This document shows positions 8,635 through 16,336 of a stretch of 36,663 nt of DNA, piece after piece. The notes below the pieces were generated by a model that worked only from the letters and a program-made list of their open reading frames with translations, searched no databases and was not told the origin of the DNA. A program made the position numbers and the translations under genes. The stretch is from Cyclobacteriaceae bacterium (GTDB taxonomy: Bacteria; Bacteroidota; Bacteroidia; Cytophagales; Cyclobacteriaceae), in contig JALOMI010000002.1 in the NCBI GenBank assembly GCA_025455465.1, positions 1 to 36,663 on the forward strand. Direction: 5' to 3'. Every line of letters starts with the position of its first letter. Position 1 is the stretch's first letter.

Positions 8635-9219
8635 ATGCCGGACAAGAGAGTCGATAAGCGGAAATTGTATTTCATCGCCCTGGTGCCTCCTTCACCATGG
8701 TATGAGCAGACATTTGAATGGAAACACTATTGCGCAAATGAATACAACACGAAGGGTGCGTTGAAATCGCCCCCGCACATCACCCTGTACATGCCGTTTG
8801 AATGGATGGAGGAGAAGGAGAACGTTTTGATGAAATCGCTCACCGAATTTTCAGCAAAGCAAAAACCCTTTGAGCTGACATTTGACAACTTCAGCAGTTT
8901 TCCGCCCCGGGTGATTTTTATTGCGTTTAAGCCATCAGCAGCGTTAACTGAATTACAGAAAACACTGATGCACTTTTGCCGTACAGAACTGAACCTGCTC
9001 AATACCAATAATCGCGACTTGCCCTATCATCCCCACCTCACCATCGCATTCCGCGATTTACGCAAAGCGGATTTTCACCGGGCATGGGAAGAATTCAAAG
9101 ATCGGAAAATGGAAGGAACATTTTTGGTCAATAACCTGGTGTTGCTGAAACACAACGGAGCAATGTGGGAAAGTTACCGCGTGTTTGATTTTGCTTCCAC
9201 GGCAAGTGCTGATGAATAA
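8635..9219 (+). CDS. 2H phosphoesterase / 2'-5' RNA ligase family protein
   Basis: A 194-residue cytoplasmic protein with the two His-x-Thr motifs that define the 2H phosphoesterase fold: H48-I-T (SPPHITLYMPF) and H134-L-T (YHPHLTIAF), spaced as in LigT/YjcG-type proteins. Members hydrolyse or form 2'-5' or 2',3'-cyclic phosphodiester bonds in RNA or small nucleotides. The start ATG at 8635 lies 73 bases from the divergent amidohydrolase start. It is the only plus-strand gene between 1.6 and 14.9 kb and converges on the YciI-like gene with a 13-base gap. Fold is sure; substrate is unknown. Confidence 0.85.
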   Translation: MPDKRVDKRKLYFIALVPPSPWYEQTFEWKHYCANEYNTKGALKSPPHITLYMPFEWMEEKENVLMKSLTEFSAKQKPFELTFDNFSSFPPRVIFIAFKPSAALTELQKTLMHFCRTELNLLNTNNRDLPYHPHLTIAFRDLRKADFHRAWEEFKDRKMEGTFLVNNLVLLKHNGAMWESYRVFDFASTASADE

Positions 9220-9232
9220 GCGGTGTCAGAAG

Positions 9233-9877
9233 TTATTTCTCGCAAAAGCTTCCTTTTGCAATCCACAGCTTTTTAATGTCGAACAACATGGTGCCTCCCT
9301 TGATGGCAGGATCAGCTTCGATGACTTCAGGCTCGACTTCTCCCCGCATCACCAGGATGTTGCCTTCCTGTTCGCCAAAGGTTCCTTCGGTAATCACGTT
9401 GCCGCTCATGCTGAGTTGTTTCAGGTACTTTTCATGCTGCCGCAGTAATGCCGGATAATCACCCACGGTTTCTTTGTGAATGTTGGAACGGAAGCGGATG
9501 AAGGTGTACGTTACCATATCGTAAGGTTCTTTCACCGGGCATACAGAACCTGTTCGAGGCTGATAGGGCAGTATTTCCACTTTCCAGCGCTGTGCCTGCA
9601 CGCCCGGGTCGGTGCTCAGCCAGCGTTCAGCTTCTTCCTGTGAGGCGGTGTTGAAAATGAAAATGCCCCCTCCTCCGTCAATCGGTCCGGCTGCCAGCAG
9701 TTTTCCCTCTTTAGCCAGGCGCCCCATGTTATCCATGTGCCCCTTCATGATTTTATCGACTTCTTCCTTTGGCAACTCGGGCTTGTCGGAGCGGGCATTC
9801 AGAAAAATGAACGTATACGATTGGGAGTAGCCGGTTAATCCAAACAACAGACTACAAACAAAAAGTAAGGTGCGCAT
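9233..9877 (-). CDS. Exported protein with two YciI-like (YCII) domains
   Basis: I place the start at the ATG 9877-9875, giving 214 residues that open with a clean signal peptide (MRTLLFVCSLLFGLTGYSQ). A longer frame upstream would put about 49 residues of unrelated sequence ahead of that signal. After the signal come two alpha-beta repeats of ferredoxin-like type. The first begins YTFIFLNAR and has a GHMDNMGRLAKEGKLLAAGP stretch, the classic YciI 'H...L...G.L...G' pattern. The second begins YTFIRFR and has LLRQHEKYLKQLSMSGNVITEG. YciI proteins are small, usually cytoplasmic, and some act on chlorinated or lactone substrates. A secreted tandem form is common in Bacteroidota but has no known reaction. 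The conserved His of each half is present. Confidence 0.78.
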   Translation of the reverse strand: MRTLLFVCSLLFGLTGYSQSYTFIFLNARSDKPELPKEEVDKIMKGHMDNMGRLAKEGKLLAAGPIDGGGGIFIFNTASQEEAERWLSTDPGVQAQRWKVEILPYQPRTGSVCPVKEPYDMVTYTFIRFRSNIHKETVGDYPALLRQHEKYLKQLSMSGNVITEGTFGEQEGNILVMRGEVEPEVIEADPAIKGGTMLFDIKKLWIAKGSFCEK

Positions 9878-9983
9878 GGGTGATGAAATCAGGTAGTGAA
9901 GGTAAGCAAATGCAGCGAGTATTGCAGGCTGCTGATCAGGTGTTGTAATAAACATACAATGATGCTGCATATAAAAAGTTGGC

Positions 9984-10051
9984 AGTTGACAACAGGCAAT
10001 TGACAATGACTTCAGACTGACCAATATGTTGTCAATTGATCCTTGTCAACT
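9984..10051. repeat. Inverted repeat of TTGACAA/TTGTCAA type
   Basis: Arms 9984-10006 and 10029-10051 are inverted copies, 19 of 23 positions pairing, with the four mismatches in the middle of the arms and a 22-base spacer. The TTGACAA motif also repeats within the arm and again at 10050-10058. It lies in the 212-base gap between the start of the YciI-like gene and the end of the aminotransferase gene. It may be an interspersed palindromic element or a long hairpin at the 3' end of the aminotransferase transcript. No strong T-run was seen. Confidence 0.6.
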
Positions 10052-10089
10052 GTCAATTAGAACGGAATCAAGGTCCACGTAACAGTATA

Positions 10090-11241
10090 CTAAATACTTG
10101 TGAGCGCCTTGACCAGTCGCTGAAAATCATGGGGCGTGTTGTATACATTCGGTGAGACACGGATGGCATTTCCGCGGAAAGAAACGTACACCTTATACTT
10201 CAGCAGGTTCTGTTTGATTTTCTCCCCGTCCATGCCGGGCGCCAGCCGGATGCCGAAGAGATGAGCTCCGCGCCAGGCCTCCTCTTCAATGATGAAACCC
10301 TTTTCGCGTAAGGCATTAACTGCTTCGCGACTGATATTGCGGCAATATTCCTGGATGCGTTCGGGCTGCCATTTGTTGAGTTGGCGGATGGCGGTGAGCA
10401 GCATGGGTACACCGATGAAGTTGCTGTGCTCACCCACTTCATACCGCAGGGCTCCTGGCTGATAATCGTTTTGGTAATTGACCAGCGCTGCAAAGTTTTC
10501 GCTGTCCTTGCGATTGATCCAGTTTTCTTCGATGGGTTTTCCGTTATCGAAATATTCACCGTAGTAGGCCAATCCGATGGCATACGGTCCCAGCAGCCAT
10601 TTATAACCGGCACAGATCAGTGCATCGGGTTGAATCTGTTGCACATCAAACGGTAAAGCACCAACCGATTGGGTTCCGTCTATAATCAGCAGCGCACCTA
10701 CCTCACGTGTGCGTTTGCGAATAGCCTGCAGATCGAACAACGTGCCGTCCGCCCAGTGTACATGCCCGATGGCCACTGCCCGGGTATTGGTGTTGATGGC
10801 ATCGAGAATGTATTCATTCCAGCGCTTGCCGCGATCGCTATAATCCTGTGGTGGAACAACAATATGTAATTCGGCACCCTGCTCATCGCACAGTGTCTTC
10901 CACGGATAGTAGTTGCTCGGAAACTGCTCGGCTACAACCAGGATGTGCTGCCCCTTACCGATGGAGAGGTTCTTCACCACGTTGGCCATGCCATAGGAAA
11001 CAGATGGAATGATGACCATGCGTTTCGGGTCATCGGCATGAATCAGTGAGGCGTAGGCTTCACGCAGTGCATCTGAATCCCGGAAAAAATCATCGGCAGC
11101 AATCAGTACCGGATTGCGCTTTCCGCGCAAGGCACGGATGCCGGCCTTCTCCACGTCTTTGTGCAGCGGAGACATGTACGCGCAGTTCAGATAGGACACC
11201 TGCGGGGGTAACGAAAACTGGGCACGCTTCGAGGTTAGCAT
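10090..11241 (-). CDS. Class V PLP-dependent aminotransferase / cysteine desulfurase-like
   Basis: A 383-residue cytoplasmic enzyme of fold-type I PLP proteins, class V branch (relatives: cysteine desulfurase/selenocysteine lyase, isopenicillin-N epimerase-like). Visible: the N-terminal 'YLNCAYMSPLHKDV' (17-30), the cofactor Asp188 in IIDGTQSVGALPFD, and the Schiff-base Lys214 in AGYKWLLGPY. The active-site cysteine loop of true IscS/SufS is not evident, so sulfur transfer is not supported and a lyase or epimerase reaction is as likely. It ends at 10090, 38 bases past the inverted repeat. It starts 47 bases after the gldD stop on the same strand, so it may be the last gene of the gld transcript. 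Confidence 0.82.
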   Translation of the reverse strand: MLTSKRAQFSLPPQVSYLNCAYMSPLHKDVEKAGIRALRGKRNPVLIAADDFFRDSDALREAYASLIHADDPKRMVIIPSVSYGMANVVKNLSIGKGQHILVVAEQFPSNYYPWKTLCDEQGAELHIVVPPQDYSDRGKRWNEYILDAINTNTRAVAIGHVHWADGTLFDLQAIRKRTREVGALLIIDGTQSVGALPFDVQQIQPDALICAGYKWLLGPYAIGLAYYGEYFDNGKPIEENWINRKDSENFAALVNYQNDYQPGALRYEVGEHSNFIGVPMLLTAIRQLNKWQPERIQEYCRNISREAVNALREKGFIIEEEAWRGAHLFGIRLAPGMDGEKIKQNLLKYKVYVSFRGNAIRVSPNVYNTPHDFQRLVKALTSI

Positions 11242-11288
11242 GAAACAATGTTACTAAAAGAGAATCAATTCTGAATTGAAGTTGATAA

Positions 11289-11927
11289 TTACTTCGGGGT
11301 GTTCCAGTCGAATGTATTGATCAGGTGAAGGATGTCCTTCTTCATGTACTCGATGGCTGGTTTCAGCGAATCGTTATGCACTTTGGTATTGAAGTAGAGG
11401 GCGCCCCGTAAAAAATTCTTTGTTGAGTCAGTGATGGTGAACTGCATTTGGCTGGGCACTTCACCGGCCAGTTCAACTACCACCGCTGTTTTTCCGGTCG
11501 GTGTTTTCACAATCACCTCATCAATGGCATAGGCTTTTATCTGGTGCTTGGCGGCCAGCTTATAGGCATCGTCCATGAATTCTTTCAGCAGCTGTTCGCT
11601 GTTGCGGATGGGTTTGTACGTGATGTGAATATTGGATTTCAACTGCGGATAGTAGATCTCCACCCAGTAGCGCTCATGAAATCCAGAGGTGTCGGGCAGC
11701 AGTTTGGCAGCTGTTGAATATTCAAAACGATAGGGAAGGCTGTCGGGTGAAAGGTGGTATTCCGGTGCGGGCAGTTCCAACCGGTTGTAGCCGATGGGCT
11801 TGGGCAGGTAGTCGCGCTGGCAGCTGATGGCCACAAGCAGCAATGTCATCAGCAATAATAAAGTGCTGAATACTGACCCTAAGCCAGTGTGTGAATTGAT
11901 TAATGATTTATTGTTCCTGTTGTTCAT
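11289..11927 (-). CDS. gldD: Gliding motility lipoprotein GldD
   Basis: I choose the ATG at 11927-11925, giving 212 residues. The n-region has Arg/Lys, followed by a hydrophobic run (about 18-35) and a lipobox ending at Cys36 (LLVAISC). The mature start '[17 protein letters not shown]' is the GldD signature. GldD is an outer-membrane or periplasmic lipoprotein needed for gliding and for stability of the type IX secretion machinery in Flavobacterium. The start lies inside the end of gldE (20-base overlap), showing translational coupling; that gldE-gldD order is conserved in Bacteroidota. A longer frame reaching 11975 would add 16 residues that fit a lipoprotein signal poorly. Confidence 0.9.
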   Translation of the reverse strand: MNNRNNKSLINSHTGLGSVFSTLLLLMTLLLVAISCQRDYLPKPIGYNRLELPAPEYHLSPDSLPYRFEYSTAAKLLPDTSGFHERYWVEIYYPQLKSNIHITYKPIRNSEQLLKEFMDDAYKLAAKHQIKAYAIDEVIVKTPTGKTAVVVELAGEVPSQMQFTITDSTKNFLRGALYFNTKVHNDSLKPAIEYMKKDILHLINTFDWNTPK

Positions 11928-13233
11928 GTACCTGTACCCGCACGCGCCTGATGCGCTTTTTATCGACCCCTTCAATCACAAACGTATACGGATCATATTT
12001 GATGACATCACCGGCATTGGGAAAGCCCTTATGGATCTCCAGTATCACTCCGCCAAGGGATTCGCTTTCACCTTTAATGGCATCGAATGTGCCGGGCTCA
12101 ATATCGAGCGCTTTGCAGAAATCGTGGAGGGAAGTCTTTCCTTCGAAGATAAACGTGTGATCATCAATTTTCTGATAGGCTTGCAGCGCCTCATCATATT
12201 CGTCATTGATCTCTCCGATGATTTCTTCAATGACATCCTCCAGTGTGATCAGTCCGGCTGTGCCACCGTATTCATCCACCACAATGGCCATGTGCACATG
12301 CTTTTCCTGGAAGTCTTTTAAGAGGGAATCAACTTTTTTGTTTTCCGGAATAAAGTATGGAGCACGGATAAGTTTTTGCCACATGAATGGGGCCTCTTCA
12401 TGAAGAAAAGGAAGCAAATCTTTGATATAGAGCAGTCCTTCGACTTTATCGAGTGTTCCGCGGTATACAGGTACCCGCGAATATCCTGATTTGCGAATGA
12501 ATTCGATCAGTTCATGGAAATTCCACTCAATGTCTACCGCAGAAATATCCATGCGTGAGCGCATCACCTGCCGTACGCTGAGTGTTCCGAAGGTAACGAT
12601 GCCCCGAAGGATCTCCTTTTCTTCTACCGTGGTTTCATCGGTGCTGGTAGCCAGATCCAAAGCCTGGTTCAGTTCTTCCAGCGTAGTATGGTATCCTTTC
12701 TTTTCCACGTACCGTTCGATCAGGTTACTCATGCGTGATAGCGGCACGGAAACAGGCTTGCACAGAATGATCAGCACACGCCAAATGCCGGCCATGAGCC
12801 GGGCAAAGCTCAGGTTGTTGCGGGTGGCGTAGACCTTTGGAACAATCTCACCGAAAAAGGTGATCAGAAAGGTAATGATGAAGGTGACCGCTACAACCAG
12901 GAGTTCAACAGGGGAGCGTGTGCCGGCAAGATCCCACATCAGGAAGGTGGCCAGGGTAACAATGCCCACATTCACCAGATTATTCAAGATGAGAATGGAA
13001 GCCAGCAGCGTCCGCGGATTATCCAGCAGGGCAACAATTGACTTGTCGCGGTCGTGTTCACTCTCGCGGCACCGTTCAAGGTCATCGGGCTTTAATGAGA
13101 AAAAGGCCACTTCAGAACCGGAAATCAGGCCGGACATAATCAACAGAACGATGATGATGGCCAGGTTGACCACATTCATCAGGCTGAAGTCAGCCAGTAG
13201 TGCCTGTAAAATATAACTGGGAGGTTCGTCCAA
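11908..13233 (-). CDS. gldE: Gliding motility-associated CorC/HlyC-type protein GldE
   Basis: A 441-residue inner-membrane protein. Residues about 15-180 form a CNNM/DUF21 domain with several membrane helices ([44 protein letters not shown]). Residues about 218-340 hold two CBS motifs ([26 protein letters not shown]), and 350-440 match the CorC/HlyC C-terminal domain. GldE was named in Flavobacterium as a GldD partner; the fold resembles magnesium/cobalt efflux or Mg2+ sensing proteins. It sits 25 bases after ssb and overlaps gldD, so ssb-gldE-gldD look like one transcript. Family and context agree strongly. Confidence 0.92.
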   Translation of the reverse strand: MDEPPSYILQALLADFSLMNVVNLAIIIVLLIMSGLISGSEVAFFSLKPDDLERCRESEHDRDKSIVALLDNPRTLLASILILNNLVNVGIVTLATFLMWDLAGTRSPVELLVVAVTFIITFLITFFGEIVPKVYATRNNLSFARLMAGIWRVLIILCKPVSVPLSRMSNLIERYVEKKGYHTTLEELNQALDLATSTDETTVEEKEILRGIVTFGTLSVRQVMRSRMDISAVDIEWNFHELIEFIRKSGYSRVPVYRGTLDKVEGLLYIKDLLPFLHEEAPFMWQKLIRAPYFIPENKKVDSLLKDFQEKHVHMAIVVDEYGGTAGLITLEDVIEEIIGEINDEYDEALQAYQKIDDHTFIFEGKTSLHDFCKALDIEPGTFDAIKGESESLGGVILEIHKGFPNAGDVIKYDPYTFVIEGVDKKRIRRVRVQVHEQQEQ

Positions 13234-13258
13234 GGGGGTTCGTTTAGTTCAATACAAA

Positions 13259-13693
13259 TCAAAACGGAAGATCATCCGTGCTGCTGGATTCGGCTGACAT
13301 GGAGATGTTATCGGCAGCAGGTCTGGAAGCGGAATAACCAGGCTCACCGGAACTGTTGCTTCCTTTTGTAGAGAGCATGGTCATGTTGTCGGCAACAACT
13401 TCTGTGGTGTAGCGGGTAACACCTTCTTTCTCCCAGGAGCGGGTGCGAAGCTTTCCTTCGACATAGACCATATCGCCTTTGTGCAGAAACTTTTGTGCTA
13501 TTTCAGCCAGGCCACGCCACAGCACTACATTGTGCCATTCGGTAATTTCTTTTCGTTCACCGGTGGTCTTGTCGCGGTACGTCTCGGAGGTGGCCAGGGT
13601 AAAATTCGCCACGGCCACACCACTGTCAAGATTTCTAACTTCAGGGTCTTTGCCCAGACGGCCAACCAGGATCACCTTATTTACACCTGACAT
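13259..13693 (-). CDS. ssb: Single-stranded DNA-binding protein
   Basis: A 144-residue OB-fold protein that coats ssDNA in replication, repair and recombination. It begins [20 protein letters not shown], with the family strands '[16 protein letters not shown]' and '[20 protein letters not shown]'. A disordered linker rich in Ser and Gly ends in the acidic tip DDLPF, which recruits partner proteins such as RecG and PriA. Full length for the family. It heads the ssb-gldE-gldD unit; a candidate -7 box lies 85 bases upstream at 13778-13785. Confidence 0.96.
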   Translation of the reverse strand: MSGVNKVILVGRLGKDPEVRNLDSGVAVANFTLATSETYRDKTTGERKEITEWHNVVLWRGLAEIAQKFLHKGDMVYVEGKLRTRSWEKEGVTRYTTEVVADNMTMLSTKGSNSSGEPGYSASRPAADNISMSAESSSTDDLPF

Positions 13694-13777
13694 ATCAGCT
13701 TCAGTTAAATTGATTGTTAATAAAAGAAGTCATTACAGAAGCGATGCGAGTTGCCGCTGCAATGACTGCTTGAGGTA

Positions 13778-13785
13778 CAAAAATA
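13778..13785 (-). promoter_or_regulatory. Candidate -7 promoter box for ssb-gldE-gldD
   Basis: Read on the minus strand the bases are TATTTTTG, matching the Bacteroidota -7 consensus TAnnTTTG. It lies in the 104-base gap between mutY and ssb. A T-rich stretch lies about 20 bases further upstream, where a -33 element would be expected. Motif match only. Confidence 0.4.
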
Positions 13786-13797
13786 CCAATCTTGCCC

Positions 13798-14862
13798 TTA
13801 TGATAAAAGGTGTAAATCGTACAGAAAACGGCTGATCAGCACCGGCTTGGGCAAATCATGCACCTTTTTCATCGAATAAAACTGCAATGTTTCAGGATAC
13901 GAAGCCGGCTTCTTTTTCAGTTCAATGACTACCGCCCGGCTGATGATGGTTTGATGCGACAGCACATGCCGGTATGGTTTGGTAACCCGACTGACTTCCC
14001 CCAGCCGAAGCAGCGATCGCAGCCAGTCATCTTCCTGCAACAGATTTTCCGGCTTGCGAACCCGCTTTTGTTCGAGGAGGTAAAATTCATACAGACCGCT
14101 CCAGATGTCTTTCCCCGTACGGGCCTGCATCATCAGCGAGTTGCCCTGCTTAATAATGTAATAGCTGAAATAGCGGGTGCGGTTCCTGGTGGCTTTGAGT
14201 TTAACCGGCAAGTCGGCCTGCAACCCCCGGCTGCGGGCGATACACTCTTTATTAAATATACAGGTAACACAAGAAGGGTTTCGCGGTGTGCAGTGCAGCG
14301 CCCCGAACTCCATCATGCCCTGGTTGAAATCATCGGGGTTCGATTCAGGGATCAACTGATTGGCCAGTTTGGTAAAAGCTTTTTTACCTTCCGTTGAATT
14401 GATGGGCGTATCAATGCCAAAGACACGCGACAACACACGAAACACATTTCCATCAACAACAGCCACCGGTTCATTGCCGGCTATGGATGCAATTGCTGCG
14501 GCCGTATAGTCACCGATGCCGGGCAAAGTGAGTAAATCCGCGTAAACGAGCGGAAAACTTCCGCCAAATTCGTGGGCCACCTTCCTGGCACAGGCATGAA
14601 GGTTTCGTGCTCGCGTATAATAACCCAGCCCTTGCCACAGGCGCAGTACTTTTTGTTCCGGGGCACGGGCGAGATCATGCACCGTTGGAAATTCACCAAT
14701 GAATTTTTCGTAGTAAGGCAACCCTTGCTGAACACGGGTTTGCTGTAAAATGATTTCAGAAAGCCAGATATGGTAGGGATCTTTGGTCTCTCTCCAGGGC
14801 AGCGGACGTTGGTGTTGACGATACCATCCGATCAGTTTCTTCGCGAATTGCCGAGCCTCCAT
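13798..14862 (-). CDS. mutY: A/G-specific adenine glycosylase MutY
   Basis: MutY removes adenine mispaired with 8-oxoguanine. From the ATG at 14862 the protein has 354 residues and starts MEARQFAKKLIGWYRQHQRP. Visible parts: catalytic E36 in WLSEIILQQTRV, the helix-hairpin-helix LPGIGDYTAAAIASIA (113-128), catalytic D137 in VAVVDGNVFRVLSR, and the [4Fe-4S] cysteines C191-x6-C198-x2-C201-x5-C207. A C-terminal NUDIX-like 8-oxoG recognition domain spans about 225-350. An in-frame ATG 17 codons upstream would add a Lys/Leu-rich extension not typical of the family, so I prefer the shorter start. Divergent from HU with 92 bases between. Confidence 0.95.
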   Translation of the reverse strand: MEARQFAKKLIGWYRQHQRPLPWRETKDPYHIWLSEIILQQTRVQQGLPYYEKFIGEFPTVHDLARAPEQKVLRLWQGLGYYTRARNLHACARKVAHEFGGSFPLVYADLLTLPGIGDYTAAAIASIAGNEPVAVVDGNVFRVLSRVFGIDTPINSTEGKKAFTKLANQLIPESNPDDFNQGMMEFGALHCTPRNPSCVTCIFNKECIARSRGLQADLPVKLKATRNRTRYFSYYIIKQGNSLMMQARTGKDIWSGLYEFYLLEQKRVRKPENLLQEDDWLRSLLRLGEVSRVTKPYRHVLSHQTIISRAVVIELKKKPASYPETLQFYSMKKVHDLPKPVLISRFLYDLHLLS

Positions 14863-14915
14863 CCCCCTGATTATCAATTTTTTCAATATTAATTTTTTAA
14901 TCTGAGGGCGCAAAT

Positions 14916-14923
14916 TAACTTTG
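14916..14923 (+). promoter_or_regulatory. Candidate -7 promoter box for HU
   Basis: TAACTTTG fits the Bacteroidota TAnnTTTG -7 consensus exactly. It lies 31 bases upstream of the HU GTG start, giving a leader of roughly 25 bases. T-rich sequence at 14891-14899 sits about where a -33 element would be. Confidence 0.5.
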
Positions 14924-14954
14924 GCGTCCCATTGAAATTTAAACTTCGATCCCC

Positions 14955-15266
14955 GTGACGAAAGCAGATATAATTAATGAGATAGCAGAAAAAACCGGAG
15001 TCGATAAAGCAGATGTTACCGCATCGGTGGAGGCTTTTTTCAGTGTTGTGAAAGCAAACATGTCGAATGGCCACAACATTTACATTCGTGGCTTCGGCAG
15101 TTTCATCAATAAGAAAAGAAAGAAGAAGATAGCCCGGAATATCTCCCGCAACACCGCACTGGTTATTGATGAACATTACGTTCCCAGTTTCAAACCGGCT
15201 AAAATTTTCGTGAGCAAGATCAAAAACAGCGAGAAAGTAAAGCAGCTCGCTGACAGTGCGGAGTAA
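14955..15266 (+). CDS. HU/IHF-family nucleoid DNA-binding protein
   Basis: A 103-residue histone-like protein of the HU/IHF family that bends and compacts DNA. It begins (V/M)TKADIINEIAEKTGVDKADV, has the dimer helices up to about 45, and the DNA-binding arm region 'NIYIRGFGSFINKKRKKKIARNI' with the family Gly-Phe-Gly-x-Phe motif. A Lys-rich C-terminal tail extends past the usual 90 residues. The start is GTG: an in-frame TAA at 14940-14942 rules out any earlier start, and the next ATG would remove the first two helices. It heads a plus-strand block with a TPR gene, a small basic ORF and RNase E/G. Confidence 0.93.
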   Translation: MTKADIINEIAEKTGVDKADVTASVEAFFSVVKANMSNGHNIYIRGFGSFINKKRKKKIARNISRNTALVIDEHYVPSFKPAKIFVSKIKNSEKVKQLADSAE

Positions 15267-15299
15267 AGCTGCTCTTGATCATCAGCAGGGGTGCTTTCT

Positions 15300-16106
15300 A
15301 TGCAACGTAACCGTATTATCCTGATCGTTCTCAGCGCAGCCTTCATTATCATCTTGTATCAATTGCCCAAGGTGGTGGTGAATAATGAGCAGGAATCAGT
15401 GCTGCCCGACTCAGCCATGGTTTCACCGGCCGATCCGCACGAAGGTCCAACGGCAACGGTTCAGACCTCAATCAATCGAATGCGGAAGGGTTTTTCCAAA
15501 ACTTCATCTGGAGAAAAAAATGCTATCTTTGCCGACTCTTTAGCAGACCTGTACGCAGCAGCCGGACGGTTTGACAGCGCAGCCTGGTTTGCAGAGAGTG
15601 CAGCAGCGTTCTTTGGCACCGAAGGCAGTTGGATGAAAGCCGGTAACAGTTATTACCAGGCGTTCACGTTTGCGATGGATCCGGTTAAGCAGAATGAACT
15701 GGCAGAAAAGGCCAGGGATTTTTTCGGCAGGGTTTTACAGCGCAACCCGTCTAATCTTGAGGCCAAGACCAACATGGCCATGACGTACCTGGCCTCGTCT
15801 AACCCCATGCAGGGAATTACCTTGTTGCGGGAAGTACTGGCGCAGGATCCTCGGAATGAGGGTGCCTTGTTTAACCTGGGCATGCTCTCCATTCAATCGG
15901 GTCAGTACGACAGGGCCATTGAACGTCTTAATGAATTGGTGGCGGTTAACCCCGCTCATGTGCAGGCCCAGTTATTGTTGGGGGTGGCTTACATGAACAA
16001 AGGGGACAAGAAATCAGCCCGGCTGCAGTTTGAAAAAGTGAAGGAACTGGATAAGGATCCGGCCGTTCAGGCCACAGCGGATTCGTATTTAAAAGACCTC
16101 CGATAA
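15300..16106 (+). CDS. Membrane-anchored TPR protein
   Basis: From the ATG at 15300 the protein has 268 residues (a GTG 9 bases earlier is possible). Residues about 6-21 form one hydrophobic anchor (IILIVLSAAFIIILY), followed by a low-complexity linker. Helical repeats run from about 75; three good tetratricopeptide repeats are visible at about 154-187, 188-221 and 222-255 (for example ALFNLGMLSIQSGQYDRAIERLNELVAVNP). TPR domains bind partner proteins. The gene lies 33 bases after HU and before the small basic ORF and RNase E/G, an order I believe is recurrent in Bacteroidota, though its role is not established. Likely faces the periplasm by topology. Confidence 0.85.
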   Translation: MQRNRIILIVLSAAFIIILYQLPKVVVNNEQESVLPDSAMVSPADPHEGPTATVQTSINRMRKGFSKTSSGEKNAIFADSLADLYAAAGRFDSAAWFAESAAAFFGTEGSWMKAGNSYYQAFTFAMDPVKQNELAEKARDFFGRVLQRNPSNLEAKTNMAMTYLASSNPMQGITLLREVLAQDPRNEGALFNLGMLSIQSGQYDRAIERLNELVAVNPAHVQAQLLLGVAYMNKGDKKSARLQFEKVKELDKDPAVQATADSYLKDLR

Positions 16107-16173
16107 ATTAATTGTTAACCATTTCCCGGTAATCCGACAGGCATCGGAGCGGGAAGTAAAAATGTAAAACATT

Positions 16174-16263
16174 ATGCCAAGCGGTAAGAAAAGAAAGAAG
16201 CACAAAATGGCAACACACAAGCGCAAGAAGCGCTTGAGAAAGAACAGACATAAGAAGAAGTAA
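16174..16263 (+). CDS. 29-residue Lys/Arg-rich protein of AURKAIP1/COX24 (mS38/bS22) type
   Basis: A short ORF encodes 29 residues beginning MPSGKKRKKHKMATHKR and ending RLRKNRHKKK; about two thirds are Lys, Arg or His. This pattern (K-K-H-K-M then H-K-R-K-K-R-L-R-K) resembles the C-terminal motif of mitochondrial AURKAIP1/COX24 (ribosomal protein mS38) and the tiny bacterial bS22, so I infer a small-subunit ribosomal protein. It lies 67 bases after the TPR gene and 73 bases before RNase E/G, on the same strand. The strong composition bias and placement argue that it is real despite its size. A hairpin begins at the last base of its stop codon. Confidence 0.75.
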   Translation: MPSGKKRKKHKMATHKRKKRLRKNRHKKK

Positions 16264-16286
16264 TCTCCCGCATTGTTTCGGGAGAT
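16263..16286 (+). promoter_or_regulatory. Hairpin in the RNase E/G leader
   Basis: An 8-bp perfect stem (ATCTCCCG / CGGGAGAT) with an 8-base loop starts at the stop codon of the small basic ORF. A second CGGGA at 16297-16301 could compete for the same left arm. No T-run follows, so it is not a standard terminator. Its position 50 bases ahead of the RNase E/G start suggests a leader structure, perhaps an autoregulatory cleavage site as known for enterobacterial rne; this role is inference. Confidence 0.45.
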
Positions 16287-16336
16287 AAGCTTCTGTCGGG
16301 AGCCGTACACATCATCCATTTTTAACTTGTATTGTT

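Noticed and set aside
9878-10024. 49-residue N-terminal extension of the YciI-like protein
   Set aside because: It would place an internal signal peptide after unrelated sequence and run into the inverted repeat; the ATG at 9877 gives a normal exported protein.
15524-15531. TATCTTTG inside the TPR gene as a promoter for the small basic ORF and RNase E/G
   Set aside because: It matches TAnnTTTG exactly but lies within coding sequence about 640 bases upstream, and such 8-base motifs are expected by chance; too weak to annotate.
16089-16319. 76-codon minus-strand frame across the small basic ORF
   Set aside because: Its product is a hydrophobic shadow of the Lys/Arg-rich codons on the plus strand; no start signal and no independent support.
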